In this document: positions 8,302 to 15,621 of the stretch, one piece after another
Position numbering within the stretch: the first letter of the stretch is position 1
Layout: each line of letters starts with the position of its first letter
Assembly (NCBI RefSeq): GCF_000376565.1
Contig: NZ_BARG01000116.1
Span: 1-35,236 of the forward strand
Source: Streptomyces hokutonensis
GTDB taxonomy: Bacteria > Actinomycetota > Actinomycetes > Streptomycetales > Streptomycetaceae
Reading direction: 5' to 3'
Length of the DNA stretch: 35,236 bases
Notes under the pieces: model-generated
The model's input: only the letters and a program-made list of their open reading frames with translations
Told to the model about the DNA's origin: nothing
The model's database searches: none
Made by a program: the position numbers and the translations under genes

Positions 8302-10019
8302 CGGGTGCTCACCGTCCTGGTGTCCCGCCCCGACCGCAGCACCCGCCCCGGCACGGACCCGCTCACCACATCTCCCCGGATCGCCTCGACTCCGTTGACC
8401 CACACGGCCGTCACCCCGATCGCCTTGGAGTCCAGCCGCGGACTGTCACCCGGCAGGTCGTGCAGCAGGGTGGCCTTGCCGGCGTCGATCCGTTCCGGGT
8501 CGAAGAGCACCAGGTCCGCATGCCAGCCCTCCCGCACCTGCCCGCGCTCCCGCAGCCCGAACAGCCGCGCCGGGTCGTCGGTCAGCATCTTCACGGCCTG
8601 TTCCAGCCCGACCAGCTTCCGCCCGCGCAGACAGTCCCCGATGAACCGGGTCGTGTACGGCGCCCCGCACATCCGGTCCAGATGCGCCCCCGCGTCGGAC
8701 CCGCCGAGCAGCACGTCCTCGTGCTGCCAGGTCTCGGCACGCAGCGCCCAGGAGGCCGGGTCGTTGTCGGAAGGCATGGGCCACAGGACCGTACGGAGTT
8801 GGTCGGCCGCACAGATCTCGACCAGACACTCGAAGGGCTCCTGCCCCCGTTCCTCGGCGATGTCCTTGACCACCCGCCCGGTCAGCCCCTCATTGGCCTC
8901 GCTGTACGTGTCCCCGATCACATACCGCCCGAAGTTCGCAAGCCGCCGGAAGACCCCGGCCTCCTTGCTGTTGGCGCTCCGCAGCATCTCGGCCCGTACG
9001 CCGGGCTCGCGCAGCTTGGCGATCCGCTCGGGCACGGGGAGGCCCAGGATCGGCCCCCACCCGGGAATCAGGTTCAGCGCGCAGAAGGTACCGAGGGACA
9101 TGTTCATGGGCGTGAGGATCGGCATGGTCAGCGCGACGACCCGCCCGCCGGCCTTCCGCGCCCGCTCACTGGCGAACAGCTGCCGGGGCACGCGCTCAGG
9201 TACGGCGGCGTCCACGGTGAGCACGTTCCAGTTCAGGGGCCGCCCGGCCACCGCGCTCATTTCGACGAACAGATCGATCTCCGCGTCACTGAACTGATCC
9301 AGACACCCGGCGACGATCGCCTCGATCTGCGTCCCCTCGTGCTCCCCGACGGCCCGTGAGAGAGCCAGCAGTTCCTCCGGCCGGGCATGCCGGGAGGCGA
9401 CCGGCTGCCCGTCGCCGTCCGAGTGGGTGGAGGACTGCGTGGTGGAGAACCCCCAGGCACCGGCGTCCATGGCCTCGTGCAACAGCCCCACGATCTCGGC
9501 GAGTTGCTCCTCAGTGGGCTGCCCACCGACGGCATCCGCCCCCATCACATACCGCCGCAGCGCACAATGCCCCACCATGAACCCGGCGTTGACCGCGATC
9601 CGCCCCTCCAGCGCGTCCAGATACTCCCCGAACCCACGCCAACTCCAGGGCGCCCCCTCCTCCAGCGCGACCAGCGACATCCCCTCGACCTTGGACATCA
9701 TCCGCCGCGTGTAGTCGGCGTCCTGCGGCTTCAGGGGCGCGAGGGTGAACCCACAGTTCCCGGCGGCGACGGTCGTCACCCCGTGATTGAGGGAGGGCGT
9801 GGCGTACGGGTCCCAGAACAGCTGGGCGTCGTAATGGGTGTGGGGGTCGACGAACCCGGGCGCGAGGACGAGACCGGCGGCATCTTCGGTGGTGCGGGAT
9901 TCCTCGGTGACAGCACCGATGACGGCGATCCGACCGTCGCGGATACCGACGTCGGCGACGAATGCGGGCGAGCCGGTCCCGTCGACAACGGTGGCACCTT
10001 TGATGACGTGATCAAGCAC
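8298..10019 (-). CDS. D-aminoacylase-like amidohydrolase (amidohydrolase family 3)
   Basis: A 573-residue metal-dependent amidohydrolase. Visible signatures are the start VIKGATVVDGTGSPAF, the metal pair PGFVDPHTHYD, the AAGNCGFTLAP segment holding the bridging Cys seen in N-acyl-D-amino-acid deacylases, GHCALRRYVMG, HSDGDGQPVASRHA and the catalytic SDAGAHLDRM. Annotation pipelines usually call it N-acyl-D-amino-acid deacylase, but many members in actinobacterial lipid/xenobiotic clusters have unknown substrates, so I keep the name broad. The start is GTG 10017-10019 with a strong GAGGAG at 10029-10034, 9 bases away. It overlaps the next gene (ALDH) by 4 bases. Upstream, 123 bases holding a hairpin repeat separate it from the LLM gene. 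Confidence 0.88.
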   Translation of the reverse strand: MLDHVIKGATVVDGTGSPAFVADVGIRDGRIAVIGAVTEESRTTEDAAGLVLAPGFVDPHTHYDAQLFWDPYATPSLNHGVTTVAAGNCGFTLAPLKPQDADYTRRMMSKVEGMSLVALEEGAPWSWRGFGEYLDALEGRIAVNAGFMVGHCALRRYVMGADAVGGQPTEEQLAEIVGLLHEAMDAGAWGFSTTQSSTHSDGDGQPVASRHARPEELLALSRAVGEHEGTQIEAIVAGCLDQFSDAEIDLFVEMSAVAGRPLNWNVLTVDAAVPERVPRQLFASERARKAGGRVVALTMPILTPMNMSLGTFCALNLIPGWGPILGLPVPERIAKLREPGVRAEMLRSANSKEAGVFRRLANFGRYVIGDTYSEANEGLTGRVVKDIAEERGQEPFECLVEICAADQLRTVLWPMPSDNDPASWALRAETWQHEDVLLGGSDAGAHLDRMCGAPYTTRFIGDCLRGRKLVGLEQAVKMLTDDPARLFGLRERGQVREGWHADLVLFDPERIDAGKATLLHDLPGDSPRLDSKAIGVTAVWVNGVEAIRGDVVSGSVPGRVLRSGRDTRTVSTR

Positions 10020-10060
10020 GAGGCTCAGCTCCTCAAACTCCGGCCAGGGGCACTCACCTA

Positions 10061-10120
10061 GGGGCGCGGGGCTGTGTCGATTTGCGGCTACCGCCGCGTG
10101 AGCGCGACCAGCCCCCACGC
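10061..10120. repeat. Hairpin-forming intergenic element, possible terminator
   Basis: Between the LLM and amidohydrolase genes lies a GC-rich inverted repeat: GGGGCTG (10068-10074) pairs with CAGCCCC (10109-10115), enclosing a second small stem GCGG/CCGC (10084-10094). It begins with GGGGCGCGGGG and is followed by CCCACGCACCCGCACCCC. Elements of this kind recur at gene ends in many Streptomyces genomes (from memory). It could attenuate or end transcription from the LLM gene, so read-through into the deacylase and ALDH genes is not certain. Confidence 0.55.
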
Positions 10121-10142
10121 ACCCGCACCCCGCAACGAAAGA

Positions 10143-11261
10143 TCAGGCGGCTTGACGGAACCGCGTGGTCCGGTGAACAGGATCCGTGTCGATCTTCGGA
10201 ATCACGTGCTCCCCGATCAACCGAATCGTCTGCAACGTCTCCTCCTTCGGCACCCCCACCGGCAACCCGAAGCTCAACTGATCCGCCCCGGCCTGCTCCC
10301 ACCGCTTGCACTGCGTGAGCACCTCGTCCGGATCCCCACAGATCAACAGCTCTTCCTCCACGAGGAGTTCGACGAACTCCGGCGTGTACTCGGGCAGAGT
10401 CTCCGGCCACACCGGGAACCCCTCAGGCCGAGGAAACGTGTCGTGGTACCGGAAGACCAGCGAGGGCAGATAGTGCAGCCCCCCACTCGTCGCGATCCGG
10501 ATCGCCTCGTCGTGCGTGGGCGCACAGATCGCGGTCGTGGTCACCATCACGTTGTCGTTGACGAACGCGCCCACCGGCTCGGCGTTCACGATCGCCGTCT
10601 TGTACTGCTCCAGCACCCACTCCATGTCGGAGACCTTCTGGATGCTGAACCCGAGCACACCGAGCCCCTTGCGCGCGGCCATGGCGTACGAGGGCGGCGA
10701 CCCGGCGGCGTACCACATCGCGGGGTGCGCCTTCCCGTACGGCTTCGGCAGGACCTTCCGCGGCGGCAGCTGCCAGTGCTTGCCCTGGAAGCCGACGTAC
10801 TCGTCCTGGAGCCACATCTTGGGGAACTCGGCGATGGTCTCTTCCCAGATCTCCTTGGTGTAGTTCATGTCGGTGACGCCCGGTATGAACCCGAGGATCT
10901 CGTGCGAGCCCGCACCTCGCCCGCTGCCGAACTCGAAGCGGTTGCCGGAGAGATGGTCGAGCATGGCGACCTTCTCGGCGACCTTCACCGGGTGGTTGAC
11001 CTGGGCGAGGGGGTTGAAGATCCCCGACCCCAGGTGGATGCGCTCCGTCGCGTGGGCGAGGTAGCCGAGGTAGACGTCGTTCGCCGAGAGGTGCGAGTAC
11101 TCCTCCAGGAAGTGGTGCTCGGACGCCCAGGCGTACTTGAAACCGGACTTGTCCGCCTGGATGACGTACTCGGTCTCCTCCATCAGCGCCTTGTGCTCGG
11201 CCAGCGGGTCCGTCTCGGCCCGCTTGCCCACGTATCCCTGTACAAAGAGCCCGAATTCCAA
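10143..11261 (-). CDS. LLM-class flavin (FMN or F420)-dependent oxidoreductase
   Basis: A 372-residue luciferase-like TIM-barrel oxidoreductase: MEFGLFVQGYVGKR, YAWASEHHFLEEYS, LGSGIFNPLAQVNHPVKVAEK, DHLSGNRFEFGSGRG and WYAAGSPPSYAMAARKG are standard LLM motifs of the bacterial-luciferase/alkanal-monooxygenase side of the family. FMN with O2, or F420, could be the cofactor; sequence alone does not decide. The start is an unusual TTG (11259-11261), chosen because relatives begin at MEFGLF; GGACGG lies about 11 bases upstream. Two CTGACGnnnCGTCAG operators lie 51 and 78 bases upstream. It is the first gene of the block leading to the deacylase and ALDH, and I infer an oxygenation or dehydrogenation step in the same pathway. 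Confidence 0.9.
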   Translation of the reverse strand: MEFGLFVQGYVGKRAETDPLAEHKALMEETEYVIQADKSGFKYAWASEHHFLEEYSHLSANDVYLGYLAHATERIHLGSGIFNPLAQVNHPVKVAEKVAMLDHLSGNRFEFGSGRGAGSHEILGFIPGVTDMNYTKEIWEETIAEFPKMWLQDEYVGFQGKHWQLPPRKVLPKPYGKAHPAMWYAAGSPPSYAMAARKGLGVLGFSIQKVSDMEWVLEQYKTAIVNAEPVGAFVNDNVMVTTTAICAPTHDEAIRIATSGGLHYLPSLVFRYHDTFPRPEGFPVWPETLPEYTPEFVELLVEEELLICGDPDEVLTQCKRWEQAGADQLSFGLPVGVPKEETLQTIRLIGEHVIPKIDTDPVHRTTRFRQAA

Positions 11262-11310
11262 GGAGGTTCACCGTCCCAAGTCCAGGTGGTCCCTATGAGT
11301 GCTACGACTT

Positions 11311-11327
11311 TCTGACGTAGCGTCAGA
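11311..11327. promoter_or_regulatory. Palindromic operator 1 (LLM gene promoter)
   Basis: A perfect 17-bp palindrome TCTGACGTAGCGTCAGA (odd centre at 11319), core CTGACG-n3-CGTCAG. It lies 50 bases upstream of the LLM start codon. Size and symmetry fit a TetR-family dimer site. It is one of seven copies in the window. Confidence 0.8.
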
Positions 11328-11338
11328 TTCGTCAATAG

Positions 11339-11353
11339 ATGACGCCCCGTCAG
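11339..11353. promoter_or_regulatory. Palindromic operator 2 (LLM gene promoter)
   Basis: ATGACGCCCCGTCAG, matching 11 of the 12 half-site bases of the CTGACG-n3-CGTCAG consensus. Its centre (11346) is exactly 27 bp from operator 1. An extra CGTCA half-site at 11330 lies between the two. Confidence 0.75.
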
Positions 11354-11379
11354 ATGCAGTCGGGTGGACGGGGGGGACG

Positions 11380-12150
11380 TCAGATGACACTGACCCCCGC
11401 CAGCCACCCCCCGTCGATCACGAACGACTGCCCGGTGATGTACGACGAGTCGTCCGACGTCAGGAACAGCGCGAGGCGGGCGACCTCCGCCGGCTTCCCG
11501 ATCCGCCCGAGCGGCACGAGCTTGCGGTACAGCTCGTCCAGGGCCCGGGACATCCCCTCCACGTCGGCGTCCGGGTCGAGTTGGGCCGGATTGGACATCG
11601 CGGTGTCGATGGCGCCGGGACACATCGCGTTGACCCGTATCCGCCGGTCGGCCAGCTCCAGGGCCGCCACCCGCGTGAGCCCGAGGATCGCGTGCTTGGT
11701 CGCCGCGTACGCCCCCACGGCCGCCATCCCCGTAACCGCCGTGTACGAGGCCGTGTTGACGATCGTGCCGCCGTCCTCCATCGCCGCCGCCACGGTCTTG
11801 ATCCCGAGAAAGCACCCGACCTGATTGACCCGCACGACCTGCATGAACTCATCGAGCGGTGTGTCCACAAGGGAGTTGAACCGCAGGATCCCCGCGTTGT
11901 TGACCAGCCCGTCGATCCGCCCGTACGCCTCCTTCGCGGCGCCCACGGCGGCACTCCAGTCCGTCTCCTCGCCGACATCGAGATGGACATAGGACGCGCC
12001 CAATTCCTTGGCCAGCGCCTCCCCTTGCTCATCCAGCACATCCGCCACGACGACGCTCGCACCCTCCGCCGCGAACAGCCGCGCCTCCTGCTCCCCCTGC
12101 CCGCGCGCCGCTCCGGTGACGATGACGACACGCCCGTCCAGCTTGCCCAT
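11380..12150 (-). CDS. Short-chain dehydrogenase/reductase (classical SDR)
   Basis: A 256-residue classical SDR that oxidises an alcohol or reduces a ketone with NAD(P). The cofactor loop TGAARGQG (residues 12-19), NNAG (84-87), and the catalytic S135, Y148 and K152 (TASYTA, YAATK) are all present; D37 after the second strand favours NAD over NADP. The true start is ATG 12148-12150, with GAGGAGG five bases upstream; the frame running on to 12183 is not needed. A perfect copy of the palindromic operator lies 46 bases upstream, separate from those of the next gene on the same strand, so SDR and LLM appear to be two transcription units under the same control. Substrate unknown. Confidence 0.93.
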   Translation of the reverse strand: MGKLDGRVVIVTGAARGQGEQEARLFAAEGASVVVADVLDEQGEALAKELGASYVHLDVGEETDWSAAVGAAKEAYGRIDGLVNNAGILRFNSLVDTPLDEFMQVVRVNQVGCFLGIKTVAAAMEDGGTIVNTASYTAVTGMAAVGAYAATKHAILGLTRVAALELADRRIRVNAMCPGAIDTAMSNPAQLDPDADVEGMSRALDELYRKLVPLGRIGKPAEVARLALFLTSDDSSYITGQSFVIDGGWLAGVSVI

Positions 12151-12195
12151 GCGGGCCTCCTCGGGATCGGTGGTTGCGGGCATCGTAGCGCCGTA

Positions 12196-12212
12196 TCTGA
12201 CGAAGCGTCAGA
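12196..12212. promoter_or_regulatory. Palindromic operator 3 (SDR promoter)
   Basis: A perfect 17-bp palindrome TCTGACGAAGCGTCAGA, identical to operator 1 except in the three central bases. It lies 46 bases upstream of the SDR start codon. No second copy is seen 27 bp away. Confidence 0.8.
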
Positions 12213-12329
12213 TGCAGGGAGAGGCACCTTGCACGCGAGAGAGGCCTTGCACAAGCACACTTGAAGTGACCCTGGAGTAGGGACATTTGACCCTGGCCAT
12301 ACCTCTGCTTGACTCCAAGAATGCCGGGT

Positions 12330-13064
12330 ATGGCAAAGCGGAGATTGCGCAACAGGAAAGTCAGGTACGTGGCGATCGGTGCCGCACTCGCCACCGGTGG
12401 AGCGATCGTCACCCTGCTGCCGTCGGCGAACGCGGCCGACGCGAAGACGCCGGACCAGATCATGACCATGTGTGAAAGGTCCGCCGTGGTGAATGGCGAG
12501 AAACGGTCGGTGGAGGATTTCGGCGGCGCCTTCGCCGACGGTTTCCAGGCCGACAACTGCGATTACGTCGAGACGAATTTCGAGACGTTCGACGGTCCCA
12601 CCGAAAAGGCGTCGATCGACTTCCCGAACTGCGAGCCGAACGCCACCGATCCGGCCAAGGTCTCCATCACCTGGTCGTCGACGGCGGCCCAGGGACAGGG
12701 CAAGTACGTCTCCACCCAACAGGGCGCCGCGGGCGGCCTGTTCGGATTCCTCAGCGGGTCCTGGAGCAAACACAAGGGCACCCTCGACATGACCGTGAAG
12801 TCGGCGACGGCCGGTGACACGGAGGCGCGGGACGTACCGGTCGGCAAGGTGCTCCACATGGAGTTCACGCCGAAGCTGCAGCGCATGACCGGCGAATGGC
12901 GGGTGCGCATCGACGCCGATCCCGGCAGTTTCGCCGTGAACCCCTCCCCCGAACAGAACTTCGTGGCACCGGACGTCGTCGAGGGACCGGTCGTCCTGCC
13001 GGGCGCAGCGGGCGCCCCCGGTGTCGTGGACGGCACCTCCAAGGCGGTCCTGGAGGACTGCTGA
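12330..13064 (+). CDS. Secreted protein, paralogue 1 of a tandem pair (possible aerolysin-like fold)
   Basis: A 244-residue protein (from ATG 12330) with a basic N-terminus, a hydrophobic core and a signal-peptidase site near PSANA-AD, so secreted. After the signal comes a Cys-containing N-terminal part (NCDYVETNF, then GPTEK and FPNC), a Ser/Thr-rich middle (SITWSSTAAQGQGKYVSTQQ), a Gly-rich hydrophobic stretch (AAGGLFGFLSGSW) and a strand pair VPVGKVLHMEF...RMTGEWRVRI. The same order of motifs occurs in the next gene, so the two are paralogues. The pattern resembles ETX/MTX2/aerolysin beta-pore-forming proteins, but I cannot confirm the fold. ATG 12321 is an alternative start; neither has a clear ribosome site. 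Possible -35 TTGACC at 12287. Confidence 0.8.
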   Translation: MAKRRLRNRKVRYVAIGAALATGGAIVTLLPSANAADAKTPDQIMTMCERSAVVNGEKRSVEDFGGAFADGFQADNCDYVETNFETFDGPTEKASIDFPNCEPNATDPAKVSITWSSTAAQGQGKYVSTQQGAAGGLFGFLSGSWSKHKGTLDMTVKSATAGDTEARDVPVGKVLHMEFTPKLQRMTGEWRVRIDADPGSFAVNPSPEQNFVAPDVVEGPVVLPGAAGAPGVVDGTSKAVLEDC

Positions 13065-13125
13065 GCCACCGGCCGACCCTCACGAACCCACAGCTCAACT
13101 CCCTTGAAACCCCCAGGAGATACCC

Positions 13126-13920
13126 ATGTCCCGGACCGGCCGCAGCAGAAGCCACCGGAGCAAGAAGAAGCGCGTCACCCTGATGCTGGCCCCCGTGGCG
13201 GCGCTCGCGGTGATCGTCCCGCTGATGAACCAGGCGAACGCCGCCACCCCGTCCGAAGTGAGCGCCGACTGCTCCGCGGACTCCGACAAGCTGGCCGACT
13301 GCCGGTTCGTCGACGTCCAGTTCAAGGCGAACAGCCTCGGGCCGAACGAACGTGTCTCCCCGGTGAGCGACAACTGCGGTTCCACGAGCACCGCGTCGAA
13401 GACCTTCAACATCAGTACGTCCGTGACGCGCACCCTCCAGGTGGAGGAGGGCACCGTGACCGATGCCGGCACGAAACTCGGGAGCTCGCTCTTCGAAGTC
13501 GGCCTGGAATACAGCACGTCGACCATCAACATCACGCGTGACGACAAGACGACCACGCTGGCGTTCAGCCGCACGGACACCGTGCAGGCGGACAGCACCG
13601 CCTTCTTCATGTGGTCGGCCAAGCGCACCGATGTCAGCGGATTCCTGAAGGCCACGTACAAGGAGGCGCAGGACGGCCAGACGGTGTTCTTCGCGCCGAG
13701 CGAGGGCGCCGCGACCGTGCACGTCTTCTATCCGCAGATCCTGAACAACGGAACGCCCGACGGGCGCCTTTGGCTGCGAAACGTGAAATGCGGCACCGCC
13801 GCGGCCGACAGCGCACCGAATTCGACGAAGGCCCTCCAGGACGCACAACCCGGATTCGGCGAGGGCGGCGCCGATGTCACCGATGTGGAAATACCGCTGA
13901 CGGAGGTCCCGGCACCCTGA
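13126..13920 (+). CDS. Secreted protein, paralogue 2 of a tandem pair (possible aerolysin-like fold)
   Basis: A 264-residue secreted protein: strongly basic N-terminus (RSRSHRSKKKR), hydrophobic core and cleavage near NQANA-AT. AGGAGA at 13115-13120 supports the ATG. The mature part parallels the upstream gene: DCRFVDVQF against NCDYVETNF, GPNER against GPTEK, DNC against PNC, a Ser/Thr-rich strand (FNISTSVTRTLQVEEG), a Gly-containing hydrophobic hairpin-like stretch (GTKLGSSLFEVGLEYSTS), and SAKRTDVSGFLKA against TPKLQRMTGEWRV. Alternating Ser/Thr strands followed by a V-x-A/P-x-x element are typical of ETX/MTX2-type proteins, which is the basis for the fold suggestion; function is not established. 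A 61-base gap to the first gene suggests one transcript. Confidence 0.85.
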   Translation: MSRTGRSRSHRSKKKRVTLMLAPVAALAVIVPLMNQANAATPSEVSADCSADSDKLADCRFVDVQFKANSLGPNERVSPVSDNCGSTSTASKTFNISTSVTRTLQVEEGTVTDAGTKLGSSLFEVGLEYSTSTINITRDDKTTTLAFSRTDTVQADSTAFFMWSAKRTDVSGFLKATYKEAQDGQTVFFAPSEGAATVHVFYPQILNNGTPDGRLWLRNVKCGTAAADSAPNSTKALQDAQPGFGEGGADVTDVEIPLTEVPAP

Positions 13921-13941
13921 TCCGGCGGTCCCGGACGGTTC

Positions 13942-14592
13942 TCAGGTGCGAAGCACGGGCGTGGTTCCCAGCCAGCGCAGGACCGCGTCCGTGCCGCTCC
14001 TGGCGTCCAGCTTGGCGTAGATGTTGCTGAGGTTGTTGCGGACGGTCTTCTCGCTCAGCCGTAATCGCTGCCCGATCTGCCGGGCGCCCAGACCGGTCGA
14101 CAGCAGCTCCATGATCTGCTGCTCGCGCGGCGAGAGCAGCGCGCGCAGCCGCTGCATCGCGTCGTCGGTGGCGGCCATCCGACCGGCCCCCTCCCGCAGG
14201 GCGTCGCAGGCGGACGGAGAGAGATAGGTGTGCCCGACGGTGGCCGCGACCACCGCCGAGGACATCATCGCGGGGCAGTGGTCGCCCTCGACCAGATAGC
14301 CCGCCCCGGCCCGGAACACCTCGACCACCGCTTCGGTGTCCCGGCGCGGACTGACCACGAGCACGGGGACACTCCGGGTGCGGAGGACCTCCAGCAGCCC
14401 GGGGAAGGACACGGCCGGATCCTCGCAGTGCAGCACGACGACGTCCGCGGTGGTCTCGGCCAGCCCGTCGTAGGGCGGGGAGACACGCAGCACCCCGCTC
14501 ACGTACGGATCGTCCGGGGGCGGCCAGTCCTCGTGCGGCCAGGTGCAGCCGGCGGAGGCCAGGGCGACCACGAATCGCTGGGAGGATCGCAC
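13942..14592 (-). CDS. LuxR-family regulator with degenerate receiver domain
   Basis: A 216-residue DNA-binding regulator. The C-terminal 65 residues are a standard GerE/LuxR helix-turn-helix (LSPREQQIMELLSTGLGARQIGQRLRLSEKTVRNNLSNIYAKL). The N-terminal part (about residues 5-125) resembles a response-regulator receiver (VVVLHCEDP, VPVLVVSP, FRAGAGYLVEGD), but the position of the phospho-accepting Asp is His (VVVLH), so it is probably not phosphorylated in the usual way. No histidine kinase is nearby. The GTG start at 14590-14592 has GGAAGGA upstream. It is convergent with the secreted pair and its upstream region has a 21-bp tandem repeat, a plausible autoregulatory site. A link to the secreted pair is inference from position only. 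Confidence 0.88.
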   Translation of the reverse strand: MRSSQRFVVALASAGCTWPHEDWPPPDDPYVSGVLRVSPPYDGLAETTADVVVLHCEDPAVSFPGLLEVLRTRSVPVLVVSPRRDTEAVVEVFRAGAGYLVEGDHCPAMMSSAVVAATVGHTYLSPSACDALREGAGRMAATDDAMQRLRALLSPREQQIMELLSTGLGARQIGQRLRLSEKTVRNNLSNIYAKLDARSGTDAVLRWLGTTPVLRT

Positions 14593-14657
14593 GTGAGGGG
14601 TCCTTCCGCCGGAGCCATGACGTCCGTACGTCCATACATACGCGGCTCGGCGTGACC

Positions 14658-14699
14658 ATGTTCAAACGGCCCGTGATCATGTTGAAACAGTTTGTGATC
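14658..14699. repeat. 21-bp direct tandem repeat upstream of the LuxR gene
   Basis: Two adjacent 21-bp units (14658-14678 and 14679-14699), each starting ATGTT[C/G]AAAC and ending GTGATC, agree at 16 of 21 positions. The period equals two helical turns, so both would face the same side of the DNA. The second unit runs into the stop codon of the LLM gene. Candidate binding site for the adjacent LuxR regulator. Confidence 0.7.
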
Positions 14700-15621
14700 A
14701 GAGCAGGGGCCCCACCTCGGCACCGAACTCGGCCATCTGGTCGGTGAGTTCGGCCCGGCCCCGGTTGCGGAACCGCACCTGGATCTGGTCCACGCCCATC
14801 TCCCCGTAGGCGCGCAGCGATTCGGCGAGCGCTTCGGGGGCTCCGGTGAGTGTGCGCCGCCCGACCTCCCACCCCGGGTCGCCGACGTACAGCGGCTCGG
14901 TGATGGCCCCGAACGTGAACGGCCCTTCCACGGCGGCCTCTTCGCGAAGTCGCCGTATCCGCTCGATCTGTGCGGGCAGCTTCTCGCGCGGGTCGCCCTG
15001 CGGCAGCCAGCCGTCGGCCCTGAGGGCGGCCCGGCGTACGGCGGCGGCCGAGGAGCCGCCGACCCAGATCGGCACGTGTTCCTGCTGGGGCCTGGGCCGC
15101 TGCCCCAGCCCCTCGAAGTCGTACAACTTGCCGTGGTGCTCCGGGAATTCGTCCGGGCCGAGAGCGGCGCGCAGGGCGTCGATCGACTCGTCGAGGACGG
15201 GCCCGCGCCGGTCGAAGTCGACGCCGAGCGCCTCGAACTCCTCCCGTACGTGCCCGGCGCCGACCCCGAGGAGCAGCCGGCCCCCGCTGAGGTGGTCGAG
15301 GGTGGCGTACTGCTTGGCGGTGATCAGCGGGTGGCGCAGCCCGACGACCGCGACGTGGCTGAGCAGTTGGACCCGCTCGGTCACGCCCGCCAGGAAGGAG
15401 AGGGTGGCGACGGGGTCGTACCAGATGGTGCTCATCGCGGCGGCGAGGCGGCGCGGTACGCCGACGTGGTCGCAGCCCGCGATGTAGGCGAAGCCGGACC
15501 GGTCGGCGGCGCGGGCGATCTCGACGAGGTCGGCGGGGCCCGCGTCGGCCTCCCAGGGTTCGGCGTAGATGGTGCTCTGGGACTGGACGGGCAGCTGGAT
15601 GCCGTAGGCGAGGCCGCTCAT
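14698..15621 (-). CDS. LLM-class oxidoreductase, probably F420-dependent
   Basis: A 307-residue luciferase-like protein with the motifs GFAYIAGCDHVGVP, LSHVAVVGLRHPLITAKQYATLDHLSGGRLLLGVGAGHVREEFEALG and IWVGGSS, typical of the F420-dependent LLM subfamily (shorter than the 372-residue LLM in this window and a different branch). The start ATG 15619-15621 overlaps the stop of the upstream amidohydrolase as ATGA, so the two are translationally coupled and probably act on the same or successive intermediates. Cofactor assignment to F420 is by subfamily resemblance only. The operon is led by a single palindromic operator upstream of the amidohydrolase. Confidence 0.9.
   Translation of the reverse strand: MSGLAYGIQLPVQSQSTIYAEPWEADAGPADLVEIARAADRSGFAYIAGCDHVGVPRRLAAAMSTIWYDPVATLSFLAGVTERVQLLSHVAVVGLRHPLITAKQYATLDHLSGGRLLLGVGAGHVREEFEALGVDFDRRGPVLDESIDALRAALGPDEFPEHHGKLYDFEGLGQRPRPQQEHVPIWVGGSSAAAVRRAALRADGWLPQGDPREKLPAQIERIRRLREEAAVEGPFTFGAITEPLYVGDPGWEVGRRTLTGAPEALAESLRAYGEMGVDQIQVRFRNRGRAELTDQMAEFGAEVGPLL

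Noticed and set aside
6877..9297. An 806-codon plus-strand frame across the ALDH and amidohydrolase genes
   Set aside because: Antisense to two genes with full motif support; low-complexity composition and no ribosome site.
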